Part shown: in pieces, positions 33,066 to 44,837 of the stretch | Layout: each line of letters opens with the position of its first letter | Numbering within the stretch: the stretch's first letter is position 1 | The notes under the pieces: generated by a model | Seen by the model: only the letters and a program-made list of their open reading frames with translations | Databases searched by the model: none | What the model was told of the DNA's origin: nothing | Assembly (NCBI RefSeq): GCF_032452875.1 | Contig: NC_083876.1 | Location: 22,108,001-22,172,000 of the forward strand | From: Bos javanicus | Lineage: Eukaryota > Chordata > Mammalia > Artiodactyla > Bovidae | Length of the DNA stretch: 64,000 nucleotides | Direction: 5' to 3' | Position numbers and translations under genes: made by a program

Positions 33066-33578
33066 AGTCAGCCCTTCATATCTGCAAGTTTCACATCTGT
33101 TAATCGAACAAAGCTTGGATTGAAAGTATTTAAAAATTCCACGAAGTTCCAAAAACAAAAGCTTAATTTTGCCTCATGCTGACCAACTATATTTACATGG
33201 CATTTTCAACGACAGTTGACCCTGAACAACACAATGGCCCTCTCATAGCCAGCTTTCGCTATGCTAGGCCCCTCCTAGTCACAGCTCCACATCTGCAATT
33301 TCAGAGGCAGATCTTGGTAGTACTGCAGTACACATTTATTAACAAAAATCCAAGTATAAGTCGACCTATGCACTTCAAACCCATGTTGTTCAAGGTTTAA
33401 CCATATTTACATAGCATTGGCATTGTATTTAGATATCTAAAGATGATTCAAAGTATACTTGTATGCAAATATTAAGGCATTTTACATACAGGACCTAAGC
33501 ATCTGCGGATTCTGTTATACCATTGGAGTCCTAGAACCAATACCCGACTGATATCAAGGAACTTCTGTATTTATATGA
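33066..33578. mobile_element. Tigger/MER2-like DNA transposon, interrupted
   Basis: The left end 'gtcagcccttcatatctgca' and right end 'gatatcaaggaacttctgta' match inverted termini of MER2/Tigger elements. Internal words 'atttacatagcattggcatt' and 'ctaaagatgattcaaagtat' also fit. Interrupted at 33212-33402. Confidence 0.6.
33212..33402. mobile_element. MITE-like DNA transposon nested in the MER2-like element
   Basis: Imperfect terminal inverted repeats: ACAGTTGACCCTGAACAAC on the left and GTTGTTCAAGGTTTAACC on the right, about 190 bp apart. Resembles a common short mammalian Tigger-derived element. Confidence 0.6.
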
Positions 33579-34249
33579 ATGACAGAGCAAAAACAGTTAC
33601 ATGACTATTTAGAGGGACGTAAGTGAGTTTACATGTATGTACAGGAAAAACTTTTGTGCAGCAGACATAAAACATTCCAAATCCATATTTTCCACTCCCA
33701 TTTCAAATCACACTAAGTCATAAATTTCTAAACCTAACTGGTTCCTAACTATTACGATTTCCCCATTTGGAAATGATAGCACAGAACTAGAGAACTCCTA
33801 GTTCTTTCTAGCTCCAGTTCTGTTTCCACTAGACTACATGTAAACAAGCTAACAAAGTGTTCGGTAGTTAGCAGACATGAAGACAAAGTACCAAAGCCTC
33901 AAGTAGTTTAAAATGTTAAACTGGAAAACATGATAGGTGGCAAAGCAGTCACAAGTACTTAATTCCTTTGAGGCTCTAAAATTTTGTGTTTTCAGTGTCT
34001 TCCTAATACCTGAAAAGAACCACTTACATCAGTCACTCAAACCTACATGCAATAATTAAGGTACAAGAGCAAAGAATTCCCTAATTTGTTATGATACATA
34101 ACTCAAAAACTTAAAGGGAAAAAAGAATATTAAATCTAAATAAAAGTGATGCTATACAATATGTAACAAGAGAGGCACATACAGAGTACTATGAACATAA
34201 ATATGGAAGTGACTAAGAGCTGGCACTTCTCTGAATCCTACATATTTGA

Positions 34250-34450
34250 ATTCAAATATAGCAATGCCAGCTGTTACCAATTATGTAACTACAAAGTACA
34301 ATAATCTCTCCAAGCCTTCATTTCTTCACCTGAAAGCAGAGACAATGCCACCTACCTCACAGAGTTACTATAATGATAAATGAAGCTGCTCAGCATGGTA
34401 TCTGCCACCAAATGTATATTCCACAAATAGTAGTTTTTATTACTACCATT
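34250..34450 (+). mobile_element. MIR SINE
   Basis: 'ctctccaagccttcatttct' and 'ccacctacctcacagagtta' then 'tgataaatgaagctgctcag' follow the MIR consensus order. Confidence 0.65.
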
Positions 34451-34974
34451 TCTTCAGTAACAAAAAGATAACTTTTATCCCAGAGCTCACATTTGTTCTT
34501 GCAATATCTCTGTCACTGGTTTCCGAGCACTCTCCTCCAAGGAAACCATACATACCAAGGTTACCAATGACATCCAAATTGCCAAATATTACTTGGGAAT
34601 AATGTTACTTGACGTCCCTGCTGTTGAATCATTACCACCACATTCACATCTCCAAGGAGTACTGAAAGGACAGGGAACCACTGAAGCATTTCAGCATGGG
34701 CTCGCTCTCCTACCACTTCTCCAAAGGCATTTTCCCTTCCCCTGACATTCAAGTGTTGGGCTTCTCTCAGTGTTCCACTGAGTTATCCTTTCCTAATTCA
34801 TACTCACTCACCTTGGATAGTTTCAATGTCTTCATGTTACTTTAACCTATGTGCTCATAATCCTCAAACCTGCCTCCTGCCCTCATGTTTCCCCTAAATT
34901 CCTGGCCCAATGCCTAATGTTAATCTTATCTATGCTTTGAACAATACTTATTGAAGGCATGTGATATTTTACAT

Positions 34975-35095
34975 CAGAGAGGTTAAGTAGGCCACCCAAA
35001 TCACACTATCAGCAAAGAGTTAGGATTCAGGATTCAAACATAGATCTATTTCACAGTAAAGTCCAAGCTATTTCTACAACACTATGCTGCCTCCT
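34975..35095 (-). mobile_element. MIR SINE fragment
   Basis: 'tcagagaggttaagtaggcc' and 'caaagagttaggattcagga' are a reversed MIR core. Confidence 0.55.
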
Positions 35096-35148
35096 CAGTG
35101 CATCTACAGGTCACAAGGTACTGCAAAAATAAAAATACAAAGAGCTTA

Positions 35149-35358
35149 AGGGCTTCCCTGGTGAATCAGACGGTCAAGAATCTGCCCACAATGCAGGAGA
35201 CCCGGGTTCAATCCCTAGGTTGGGAAGATCCCCTGGAGAAGGGAATGGCTACACACTCCAGTATTCTTGCCTAAGAAATCCCATGGACAGAGGAGCCTAG
35301 AGAGGGCTACAGTTGTGGGATTGCAGAGTCAGACACAACTAAGCGACTGACAGTTTTC
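35149..35358 (+). mobile_element. Bov-tA SINE
   Basis: GGGCTTCCCTGGTGAATCAG head and GGGTTCAATCCCTAGGTTGG B box, with a Bov-A body to AACTAAGCGACTGACA. Confidence 0.92.
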
Positions 35359-36359
35359 ACTGTTACTCTAGATAATTCGAAAAAGTCTATTCTCGATATT
35401 CATCGATAATACTTGAGTGAAAATACAGCTCATTTAACAACTGTATTGACCGAACAAGATTTATTATCTAGTACATAGTCTACCATCAGTGGGTCACAGT
35501 TTAGTACGGGGAATGAACTGCTTAGTAGAAGGGAATGAATTTAAGCAAGTACTAAAAAAACTCATGATTAAAAATCTATGGTAAAGATATAACAAGTGAC
35601 TCACAGGAATGTAGAGTCAATAGGAGGGATAGAGAGATTTCCCAAAGGATATGTATAAACGAAGACTTAAGATGAGCACGTGTCAGCCTGGGGTTAATGG
35701 GCATTTGAGGCAGAAGTAAGAGTAAATATAAAAGCACTAAAATTACCTTGGTCCATTCTGAAAATTCCAAGAAATTCAGAAAACAGAAATGCATAATGCC
35801 TAATATATATATACTGGACACACTAGATTATAGACAGTCTTATGTGCCTTTCTTTAGGGATAATGAAAGTGGGCAATCAAAAACATATTTAGGACCCTGA
35901 ATTGATTAGATGTGGTGATAACTTCTAGGTTTCTGGCTTGGGCAGCCAGGAAGAAAAGTAAGGGTAAATACTTTAGAAATCAGAGAAAACAAATTTAAAA
36001 CAAAAGGAACAAACAAATTAAAGGTGAAGATTTGTTTTATATGTGATGAAGTGTTGATGAGAAATTGAGTGGAGGAGTATAGCTAGCTACAGGCAATGGT
36101 TAACCTTGAAGACTGCTTCACTATAAAGGTGCCAGTCAGTAGAGGTTGAGCCCTCAACAATGGCTCATAATCCTATGTATACACTTGGTTAAGAGTTCAG
36201 TTATATTCCTAAAACACAAATCTGATCATGCTAGTCTCTGAAATACTTAAGACCAAAATGAAACAATATATTTCATGCATTAATAGCTTTGTGACCTCAG
36301 AAAGAGGAGGCCAGTTAGACTTGGCAATTATGTAGCACATAAAGTTCAGACAACACTGG

Positions 36360-36530
36360 GCTAGTAACTCAGATACACCACTAATTAAGTTATAAATTAC
36401 CCTGGGCACATCACCCATCACCTAAGATTCAACTCTTTCCTGTAAAAAGGGAATAACTATTTATCTCCTGAGTTGTTCTGAAAAATCAATGAGACAATTC
36501 ATGCACATGTAAGTACCAAACAATGTTATG
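36360..36530 (+). mobile_element. MIR SINE
   Basis: 'ctttcctgtaaaaagggaat' followed by 'gttctgaaaaatcaatgaga' follows the MIR core. Confidence 0.55.
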
Positions 36531-37099
36531 AAGGAAAAAGAAACATAGTGATATATATAGATCAGAAAATGGAGTAACTATATTGAAGTCCCTTCTGCTT
36601 GGAACGTTTTTACTCAAACCTTTAGAAGGCTGCCAACTTGTCCACAGTTTACAAACGTTACGTCTACCACCTTTTGAACTTTCATATGGACAAGCATAGT
36701 GCTTTACATAAATGAACTGATTGCCCTGTATATTACCTTTACTTTAGAAAGAGGAAATTGATGTAAAAGCTTGATGTAAATTGATGTAAAATCACACAGA
36801 TAGAAAACTGTGGATTCTACCTATTCTCTCTACCCAAATTGCTCTTTCAAAATGCAGTCAGGAAATCTTCAATAGGAACTAGAATAGTGTGGCAGAAAAG
36901 AATTACCCTTACTTGTAGTCATAAGAATTGGGCTCCTACTATGGATGAGATTTCAGACAAGTCCTTGTATTACTAAGAACTTAAGTTTTCTGAACTGTGT
37001 CAAACTTGGGATGCCACCAACCAGTCTCAAAAGAATGTCTGCTAGCAGCTGGTGACCACAACCTGACTTTTTAAAGGCCTCCTCTTATAATTATTATAT

Positions 37100-37810
37100 T
37101 TTTAGACAATGAATTTGCTTTAAATCATATGTTAACAAGACGAGAAAACACATGTGCAGGGACCAATAGCACTCATTACCCATATGTTAAAACCAAACCA
37201 AGAGTTAAAACCTACCTAGGTAAAACAAGACAAATGGCCACTTGGCTACAAGTCTCCCCAAAGCACCAGGGCCAGACTGGGTTTCTGACTTACTCTCCTG
37301 AAAAGAAATGTGACCAATTTTGTCTATTAACATTCACACTGTCACTTGTCCAACTACTTCTAACTGGGTCTGTGACACCTACATCAATCATACTAGGCTA
37401 ACAGGACAAAGAACATGTGTATGACCACACCAAATAGCTCCATTTCTCTGGACAGGGTAACCCAAGCTCTGACTCTATCTAGACCAGGATCAAAACTGCT
37501 ACCAAATGTAACCTGGTTCTTACTCCTGCTTGGGCCCCTGGTTACAAAAATTTCTTTTATTGATATTTGGCCCCTGACTTTTCCAATCTAGATTATTAAG
37601 TCTTTCTATTCCAAATTATAAGTTTTGCATCAAGATGACAGTGATGGAGAGATACCAGCCACTCCTCGGAATACATCCTGCCAAAATAACAGCAGAAGTC
37701 ACCCCGAGACAGAACAAGAGCTCTGTGACCCCAACTAGAAGCTAGAGAAGACAGACCTTTGCCCTTCATCCTCCCAATAAAGATTTCTTGGGGTTCATAT
37801 CCCTCAGGGG
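37100..37810 (+). mobile_element. Degraded endogenous retrovirus remnant (env-like), tentative
   Basis: Plus-strand frames include a short hydrophobic stretch, LLLLGPLVTK (around 37520-37550), reminiscent of the membrane-spanning end of a gammaretroviral-type envelope. Downstream frames are broken by stops. An AATAAA at 37778-37783 precedes a possible LTR-like end. The open frame at 37129-37401 lies in the same segment. No intact protein is encoded. Confidence 0.35.
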
Positions 37811-37825
37811 GGATTTGAGGCAGAC

Positions 37826-39130
37826 ATTACTTTGTCAACAAAGGTCCGTCTAGTCAAGGCTATGGTTTTTCCAGTGGTCATGTATGGATATGAGAGTTGG
37901 ATTGTAAAGAAAGCTGAGCGCCGAAGAATTGATGCTTTTGAACCGTGGTGTTGGAGAAGACTCTTGAGAGTCCCTTGGACTGCAAGGAGATCCAACCAGT
38001 CCCTCGTAAAGGAGATGAGTCCTGGGTGTTCACTGGAAGGACTCATGTTGAAGCTGAAACTCCAATACTTTGGCCACGTGATACGAAGAGCTGACTCATT
38101 TGAAAAGACCCTGATGCTGAGAAAGATTGACGGCAGGAGGAGAAGGGGACGTCAAAGGATAAGATGGTTGGATGGCATCACCGACTCAATGGACATGGGT
38201 TTGGGTGGACTCCGGGAGTTGGTGATGGACAGGGAGGCCAGGAGAAATATCAATAACCTCAGATATGCAGATGACACCACCCTTATGGCAGAAAGTGAAG
38301 AGGAACTAAAAAGCCTCTTGACGAAAGTGAAAGAGGAGAGTGAAAAAGTGGGCTTAAAGCTCAACATTCAGAGAACGAAGATCATGGCATCTGGTCCCAT
38401 CACTTCATGGGAAATAGATGGGGAAACAGTGGAAACAGTGTCAGACTTTATTTTTCTGGGCTCCAAAATCACTACAGATGGTGACTGCAGCCATGAAATT
38501 AAAAGACGCTTACTCCTTGGAAGGAAAGTTATGACCAACCTAGATAGCATATTGAAAAGCAGAGACATTACTTTGCCAACAAAGCTTCGTCTAGTCAAGG
38601 CTATGGTTTTTCCTGTGGTCATGTATGGATGTGAGAGTTGGACTGTGAAGAAGGCTGAGCGCCGAAGAACTGATGCTTTTGAACTGTGGTGTTGGAGAAG
38701 ACTCTTGAGAGTCCCTTGGACTGCAAGGAGATCCAACCAGTCCATTCTGAAGGAGATCAGCCCTGGGATTTCTTTGGAAGGAATGATGCTACAGCTGAAA
38801 CTCCAGTACTTTGGCCACCTCATGTGAAGAGTTGACTCATTGGAAAAGACTCTGATGCTGGGAGGGATTGGGGGCAGGACGAGAAGGGGACGACAGAGGA
38901 TGAGATGGCTGGATGGCATCACTGACTCGATGGACATGAGTCTGGGTGAACTCTGGGAGCTGGTGATGGACAGGGAGGCCTGGCGTGCTGCGTTTCTTGG
39001 GGTCGCAAAGACTCAGACACAACTGAGTGACTGAACTTAACTGAACTGAGGGAGGCCTGGTGTGCTGCGGTTCATGGGGTCACAAAGAGTCGGACACAAC
39101 TGATTGACTGAACTGAGCTGAACTGAACAG
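37826..39130 (+). mobile_element. BovB LINE 3' end interrupted by a second BovB
   Basis: The older copy runs 37826-38239 and resumes at 39049-39130 (GGAGGCCTGGTGTGCTGCGG, ending in TGAACTGAACAG-type repeats). A younger copy sits between, at 38240-39048. Confidence 0.92.
38240..39048 (+). mobile_element. BovB LINE inserted into BovB, 9-bp TSD
   Basis: Begins within the RT region (frame RRNINNLRYADDTTLMAESE, with the YADD catalytic box) and ends in CTGAACTTAACTGAACTG. Flanked by AGGGAGGCC at 38231-38239 and 39049-39057. Its RT frame joins that of the older host copy, giving one open frame 37832-38827 (331 codons). That frame lacks the N-terminal endonuclease and most of the RT, so it is not an active element. 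Confidence 0.92.
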
Positions 39131-39569
39131 TTTCTCCCCTGTAGACAGAAACTCCATAAATACCAGAAACTCCATAAAAGCAGGACGATGGAAGAGTCTG
39201 GGCCTTGCCCAGATAAGAGATAAAAGACCACTTACTCCTCATTCAAAGTCAAGGAGACCTTGCAGACTACACATGAAAGGCTCCTTAGAGGTCAAAAAGG
39301 GAAGAGGCATCACCTCACAGTAAGTGATGTCAGCTACCCATAAGCCTCTGCACTAGAATCCATCTTGGCTAAGAGATGAGCGGGCACACATGGGAAGTTC
39401 CTAAGCTATACTGAATACAGACTCAGAACCAGGCAAATCAAAATGACTGGCCAAACGAAATCCGGAAGAAACGGCTCCTAAAAAGTAATTCAAACTACCA
39501 TGAGAGCGCAACTCTTTTCTGCCTAATGTTTCACTTAAAAAAAAAAAAAAAAAGAATTGGATTCCTACC

Positions 39570-39660
39570 ATCTAAAACCCTGTTCAAGTAGCTTAATCTC
39601 CCTAATCCAAATTTCTTCATCTGTAAAATGAAAACAACTTGCCTTATGAGTGGAGACCTT
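39570..39660 (+). mobile_element. MIR SINE fragment
   Basis: 'gttcaagtagcttaatctcc' and 'cttcatctgtaaaatgaaaa' match the MIR core. Confidence 0.55.
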
Positions 39661-40137
39661 GCCTACAAAAATTTTAAGTTTTCCTGAAGGGAGGGAAGGG
39701 AATGCCATACTAACTTATATTTCTCACAATATTATAATATGTATTCAACCAGTAGGTTTATTTTTTTTGAAGAGCTCTCTAAAATCAAAATATCTTCCCT
39801 AAAGACTTGTATCTATGTTAACTGTTACAAAGCTACAAATTATAGTGACTTATAATCAAAGAATATTTAAAATTTTAAATTCCTTCTGTAAGCCCTGAAA
39901 ATATTTCACCTAATTTTAAAACGTCAAGACATACTACTTTAGGAAATAATTTACCTTTATCAATACTGTATTTCATTCTAATGTTTTCTCAATTATTCTC
40001 TGGGTACAAGAGAAAAAATTCAACATTTTATTAGCACAAAACCCAGTTTCACAACTGAACAATTCCCCAAATTTTAGGGGGCAAGCACATCTCTGGAGGT
40101 GGCAAAGAATTACCACCCTATTAATGATAATAAAGGG

Positions 40138-40275
40138 ATTTCCTTAGGGGTCCCTCCAGTGGTTAAGATTCTGGCTCCACTGCAGGGGGTACAGGTTTGA
40201 TCCCTGGTCCTAGTTGGGGAACTAAGATCCCACATGACACAGGACACAACCAAAAGATTAAAAATAATAATAATA
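40138..40275 (+). mobile_element. CHR-type SINE
   Basis: 'ggtccctccagtggttaaga' head, 'aggtttgatccctggtccta' B box, and an AAT-repeat tail. Confidence 0.85.
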
Positions 40276-40596
40276 AGCTAACTTCGAAATCATTTATAAT
40301 AATTAACCAAGTAACACTGAGCTCTTTACGTAATATGGTCTATTGAACTTTATGATCTTGAAGCATAATGTATAATTTAGCATACTGAAAGCCGTGGACA
40401 CAAGTTTTAAAAAAAATAAATTTAAATAATAGAAGAGCCATTTTTAAAAATTCCTTGAAATAAGCTGCTTTGACTAAATATCTGTACTTTCTCCAAGTAT
40501 CTATAATACAATTATTTTTAGAAAGCAGCTCTTTCTGCCCTATATCAGTTTCTAAAATCCATAAAAATCAAGGAATTCAAATTAGAAAGGGCAGGA

Positions 40597-40735
40597 ACTT
40601 CCCTGGTGGTCCAGTAGCTAGGACGCTGGGCTCCCAGTGCGGGGAGTACAGGTTTCATCCCTGGTCAGGGAGCTAGATCCCAGATGCCCCAACTAAGACC
40701 AGGTGCAGCCAAATAAATAAATAAAAATTAAAAAG
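40597..40735 (+). mobile_element. CHR-type SINE
   Basis: GGAACTTCCCTGGTGGTCCA head and an (AAAT) tail. Confidence 0.88.
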
Positions 40736-41509
40736 TTTTCTTTTTAAAAAAAAGGGGGGGACAGTGAAAAGGTCAAGGATCTAAGGCAGGATGTGAATTT
40801 GGACATCACGGGCATAGCATCACTGGTTCTTTTATCAATTCTGATAAATTTTGACTTTCAAACCCACTACCTTCCATGCATGGGGGGTAAAAAAAGGTGT
40901 CACATCAATTTCTACTTCCTGACCTGTCTGGTGAACACCCTTTACGTTTTATTACCTACGCTGGAAATACGGAATCACGGATATCCTGGGTTACTTATTT
41001 CGCTACTGAACTAAAACTTTTTTTTTTTTAGAAATCCGCAACATGATACAAGAACAGAAGGCCTCTATCCTGTCTCCTCCATCCCCCAAGAAAAGAACGG
41101 GTCCCTTTCACAGAACAGTCGATTCACTCTGCACTTCATCGTTAGCATCCCCAGAGTGAACGAAAACTTCTGTGACGCGACGAAGGGGCTGAGGGATATG
41201 GACGCCTCGAAGAATGGCTTTACATTCAGGCTCAAGGGACAGTGACACGAGACAACCACCAGAAACGAGCAGCGCGACGTCGCTGGAAGGCGTGGCAGGA
41301 GAACCGCAACGTAGCGCGCTGCCCGCACACACCATTCATTAGCTCAGAGAGGAGGCGGGGAGGTGGCCGCTGGGACCCGGGCCACACCGCCGGCCTCGCG
41401 CCGCCTCGCGCGGAGCCCGGCGGCCTCGGCACCCGGAGTCCCCTGCCCGCTGTCCCCCGCACCCTGCGGGAAGATCACACCGTCCCGTCGCGGCCGAAGC
41501 CTCCCTCAC

Positions 41510-41690
41510 CAGTCGCTAGATGAAAATGCGCCAGTGGTCTCCGCGGGGTGGGCGCACGGCAGCGCAGGGACTCATCCTCAGTGAAGGCAGCAGAAGAAAG
41601 TGAAGGGCGCCAGTGGAGGCCGATCCCCAGGCCCGGGTCAGCTCTGGAGGCGGCTGCAGCTACAGCCGCGTCTACAGGCGCCTGGCAGAG
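41510..41690 (-). other. IBTK: IBTK non-coding exon 1 (start approximate)
   Basis: Inferred first exon inside the CpG island. On the minus strand a donor CTG|GTGAGG places the last exon base at 41510. Two CCAAT boxes lie upstream at 41756-41760 and 41787-41791, which suggests transcription starts about 60-100 bp downstream, near 41690. The exact start cannot be read from sequence, and other donors in this GC-rich tract are possible. No coding sequence is proposed here: the first plausible IBTK start codon is in exon 2. Confidence 0.5.
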
Positions 41691-41755
41691 GGGTGGGAAG
41701 TGGGTCTGGGAGGAAAGGCCGGCGCGGGCGGGACCTAGGAATAAGACGGGCGCTG

Positions 41756-41791
41756 ATTGGCTGGGGCTCATGTATGCCTCTTGAGGATTGG
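41756..41791 (-). promoter_or_regulatory. Tandem CCAAT boxes (NF-Y sites)
   Basis: ATTGG occurs on the plus strand at 41756-41760 and 41787-41791, each as GATTGGCT. On the minus strand these are AGCCAAT boxes 31 bp apart, about three helical turns, upstream of the proposed IBTK exon 1. Such spacing is typical of paired NF-Y sites. Confidence 0.6.
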
Positions 41792-42591
41792 CTAGTGTCT
41801 GCTCAGAAGGCCTCGCGTGGCAGCACCGAAACTGTGGCCTTTCCCTGGCGCCCTAAAGGAACTTGACCCCGCCGGCCTTGGGACTGCCAGCGCTGGCGGG
41901 TGGGGGTGTGCGGAGGGGGACGGCGGGGTTGGTGAAGGCCGCGGTCGGGGACTCAAACCAACGGGGGATGGTGGAAATGTCCGCCTCGCGTCAGCTGTCG
42001 CCCAAGGAGAAATCCTGTTAGCCCCCACAGCCGGAGACTTAGCAGTTCACGATAAACCCTGGTGTAGAGACTGAACTTTGGGAACCTGGACGGATGCCTT
42101 GGTCACCACGCAACAGAAATCAAAGGCGTAGGCATCTGCCACCTGAGTTTCCTCCCTAACGCCCTACCAGTGGGGTCACTGAAAAGCTCAGGGCGCGGTC
42201 TGGCAGAGAGACAGCATCGCCCCTCCCACACCCAGATGATCGGGGCGGGGGTCACTCCCTGGGTCAGAAGGCGTCAAGGACTTCTTGGATCCTCGCTCTG
42301 CGGGTCCAGCCGCCGACCCGGGGCCCGCCAGTCGCCAGCTCACGCCACTCTGCCTGACGCCAGGCTGGCTCTATCCTTTTTGCCCCCCTTTAACTCCGCA
42401 CGGAAGGGCTGTTTTTTAAAATGGTCGCGTGAAAAATGAGGGAGGAAAAGCAAGCAGCCAATAATCGATATTAGGGTAGCGAAAAAGAAACACCCTGCCT
42501 GGGAATGCCTAATACAGTAGGCGCCCGTTCAATGTTTGTTCGGGGAGGGCTGGGTGACTCAGAACAAACAACTCGAAGTCAGGAGGTAGCT

Positions 42592-42690
42592 GTGCGGCTC
42601 TGCCACGTGGTCAGTTATACAAGCCATTTAGTCTCTCTCATCTGTAAAACGACAGAGTTGGACTAAATGTCTTCTTTGGGACGGCCCATT
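42592..42690 (+). mobile_element. MIR SINE fragment
   Basis: 'ctctgccacgtggtcagtta' and 'agtctctctcatctgtaaaa' match the MIR consensus. Confidence 0.6.
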
Positions 42691-42959
42691 CAGCTGAACT
42701 CATTCAGGAGCCTGCCTTGTGGAAGCCTAAAGACATCCAGCTGGTTCGTGAAGAGAATAACTAGCTCTGTTCTGTCTCTTTGCCCCTTATTCTAGGTGCC
42801 CTTCTTTGACAGGTAACAAAAACTAGTTTATAATGTAAACATTGAAGTGATTTTGAAAATAAGCTATGTATGATGACTTTTATATTCATGCACAAAAAAG
42901 CTAGCAATGGCAAGAAAAATAATGTAAATAAATGCACTGACCAAAGATCAAATATTTTA

Positions 42960-43130
42960 TCAGTCTCTGGGCAAATTAATTGGCTTTTTAGAAGCCTCTA
43001 TTTCCTCATTTGTAAAATAGGAGCAACAATGCAATTACCATTGTTAAAATGTAATTATATAGAGACATATTGCACTTAGCAGAGTGCCTGGAACACAATA
43101 ACACTTCCTAAATGGTAGACGTTACTTTTT
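42960..43130 (+). mobile_element. MIR SINE
   Basis: 'ctatttcctcatttgtaaaa' and 'gcacttagcagagtgcctgg' match the MIR consensus. Confidence 0.65.
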
Positions 43131-43795
43131 ATAAATAAGTATTTCCTTAGCAGTGGAATTATTCTAGTTCCATTGCAATTATTCCATTCATTTTAACAAT
43201 AGCCAGTGTCAGGCACTTGTAAACAATAGGGATCCAATTAGTGAACAAAACACTTACATAGACCCAGATAATCCCACACATAAGAATTGTTTGCAACTTG
43301 TACAAAAACTGCAAATATTATTATGATAAATTGAAGCTCCCAAAGAAGTGACACTTGAACTAAGATTGGAAGAATGAGTAGATAATAAAAAGATGAAGCA
43401 GGAAAAAAAGAACACTGCAAGCCAAGGGATGTGAGATTGCTCCCCATTTCCCTGGAAGATTAGACGTCTTCAAAGATACTGGTAATTTGCAGGATGGAAT
43501 ACTGCAATGATTAGGAAAATGAAATGAAAAATGCATTGGAGATGAGGTTAGTGAAGGAAGAGATCAAAATTAGCCATTAAAAAAAAAACTCTCTTTATGC
43601 TGACACATAGAAGAAAGAAGAGAGAGAACTATACTAGTAGCAATTATTATCTGTGTGGTGGGTTATTGGTGATTGTTAATTTCTATCATTTTGAATTTGT
43701 CATTTTTATTTGCAATAATTAAAGTTACTTCATTAAGTTAAAAAAAATGGAAGTTTAGAAAAATAGTTGACTGGAATCTCCAAAGTAGGGTTAGG

Positions 43796-43920
43796 AAATT
43801 CCCTGGTGGTCCAGTGGTTAGGACTCCGTGTTTTCTCTGCCAAGGGACTGGTTTCAATTCCTAGTGAGAAAACTAAGAACCCAGATCCCATATGGTATGG
43901 CCAAAAAAGAAACAATTTTT
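43796..43920 (+). mobile_element. CHR-type SINE
   Basis: 'aattccctggtggtccagtg' head, diverged B box and a 'tatggccaaaaaagaaac' tail. Confidence 0.87.
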
Positions 43921-44555
43921 TAAAATTAAATTAGGCTTAAAGCAAGAAATCTAAAGATGGCTTTAGAAGATTACAGTGATTTAGAGGCAGAGAAGTAGGA
44001 AAATAGTCCATGCATCAGGAATGGAGCTTGAGATGAGACCAAGACAGAGCATTGCAGAGATGTTTAAACCACACCATTTCCAATAAACTCCATAAATGCG
44101 ATTTTTCTCATGTTAATTGTTCTATCCTTCATAATCAGAATGTATTGTGCTACCATTGAAGTTGTACAGACACAAGGAATACAGTACTGCCCCTACTTCA
44201 GCTGGTGACAGAAAAAAGAGTATCAGAATTTGTATGGTTGCAATGAACCATAACCCAGACCTGCTCAGGTTTTGTAAGAGTGGTTATCACTACCGGAAGA
44301 TCAGCAATGCAGCTGGCCTACAGATGATGAGAACTTTTTTGTTTGACCTGATTTTCTTTTACTCCAAACTGCCTTCCAGGTAAGAACGCTTGGCTGGAAG
44401 CAGCTTTCTGACACCCACCTCGGCTTTGCCACTGGGAAAGACAGCACTGAGCCCTCTGCCTCAAGCACAAAAATCTCAGGGCCCCTGACGTACCCTGATA
44501 TTGTCTCAGATTAGGTGAACCGTAAGGGCATCATGACTGACAGCTTTTATTAGAA

Positions 44556-44765
44556 TTCTATAGTGACTCAGTGGTAAAGAATCCACCTGCCAATGCAGGA
44601 CACATGGGTTCAGTCCCTGAATCTGGAAGATCCCCTGGAGAAGCAAATGACAATCCACTCCAGTATTCCTGCCTGGGAAGTTCCGCGGACAGAGGAAACT
44701 GGGCTGGCTACAGTCCATGAAGTCACAAAGAGCCAGACATGACTTAGCAACTAAACAACAAATAA
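44556..44765 (+). mobile_element. Bov-tA SINE
   Basis: 'tgactcagtggtaaagaatc' head (first bases eroded), Bov-A body, ending 'gacttagcaactaaacaaca'. Confidence 0.88.
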
Positions 44766-44837
44766 TTGAAGCAGAATGACAAGTAATTTCCCAAAAGAAG
44801 ACAGGGTACAGTGGCAGATAAAATTAGATAACTCTTC

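Larger units (their letters stand above)
28825..41509 (-). other. IBTK intron 1 (12.7 kb)
   Basis: Long first intron. 28825-30767 shows GA-rich and unique sequence with no recognised gene. Then come CHR SINEs, old L1 (31365-32475), nested DNA transposons (33066-33578), MIR fragments, a Bov-tA, an ERV-like remnant (37100-37810) and nested BovB (37826-39130). 39130-41230 is AT-rich with two CHR SINEs. Length depends on the exon 1 donor call. Confidence 0.7.
41230..42430. promoter_or_regulatory. CpG-island promoter of IBTK
   Basis: A sharp switch from AT-rich sequence to GC- and CpG-dense sequence covers about 1.2 kb and contains exon 1 and its presumed promoter. A GC box (GGGCGGG) is at 41726-41732. 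No TATA box is seen. This fits a broadly expressed housekeeping-type promoter. Open frames on both strands here are by-products of high GC and are not called as genes. Confidence 0.85.

Noticed and set aside
41232..42439. Several overlapping frames of 70-98 codons on both strands in the CpG island
   Set aside because: GC-rich sequence has few stops. No start context, homology or codon pattern supports coding.
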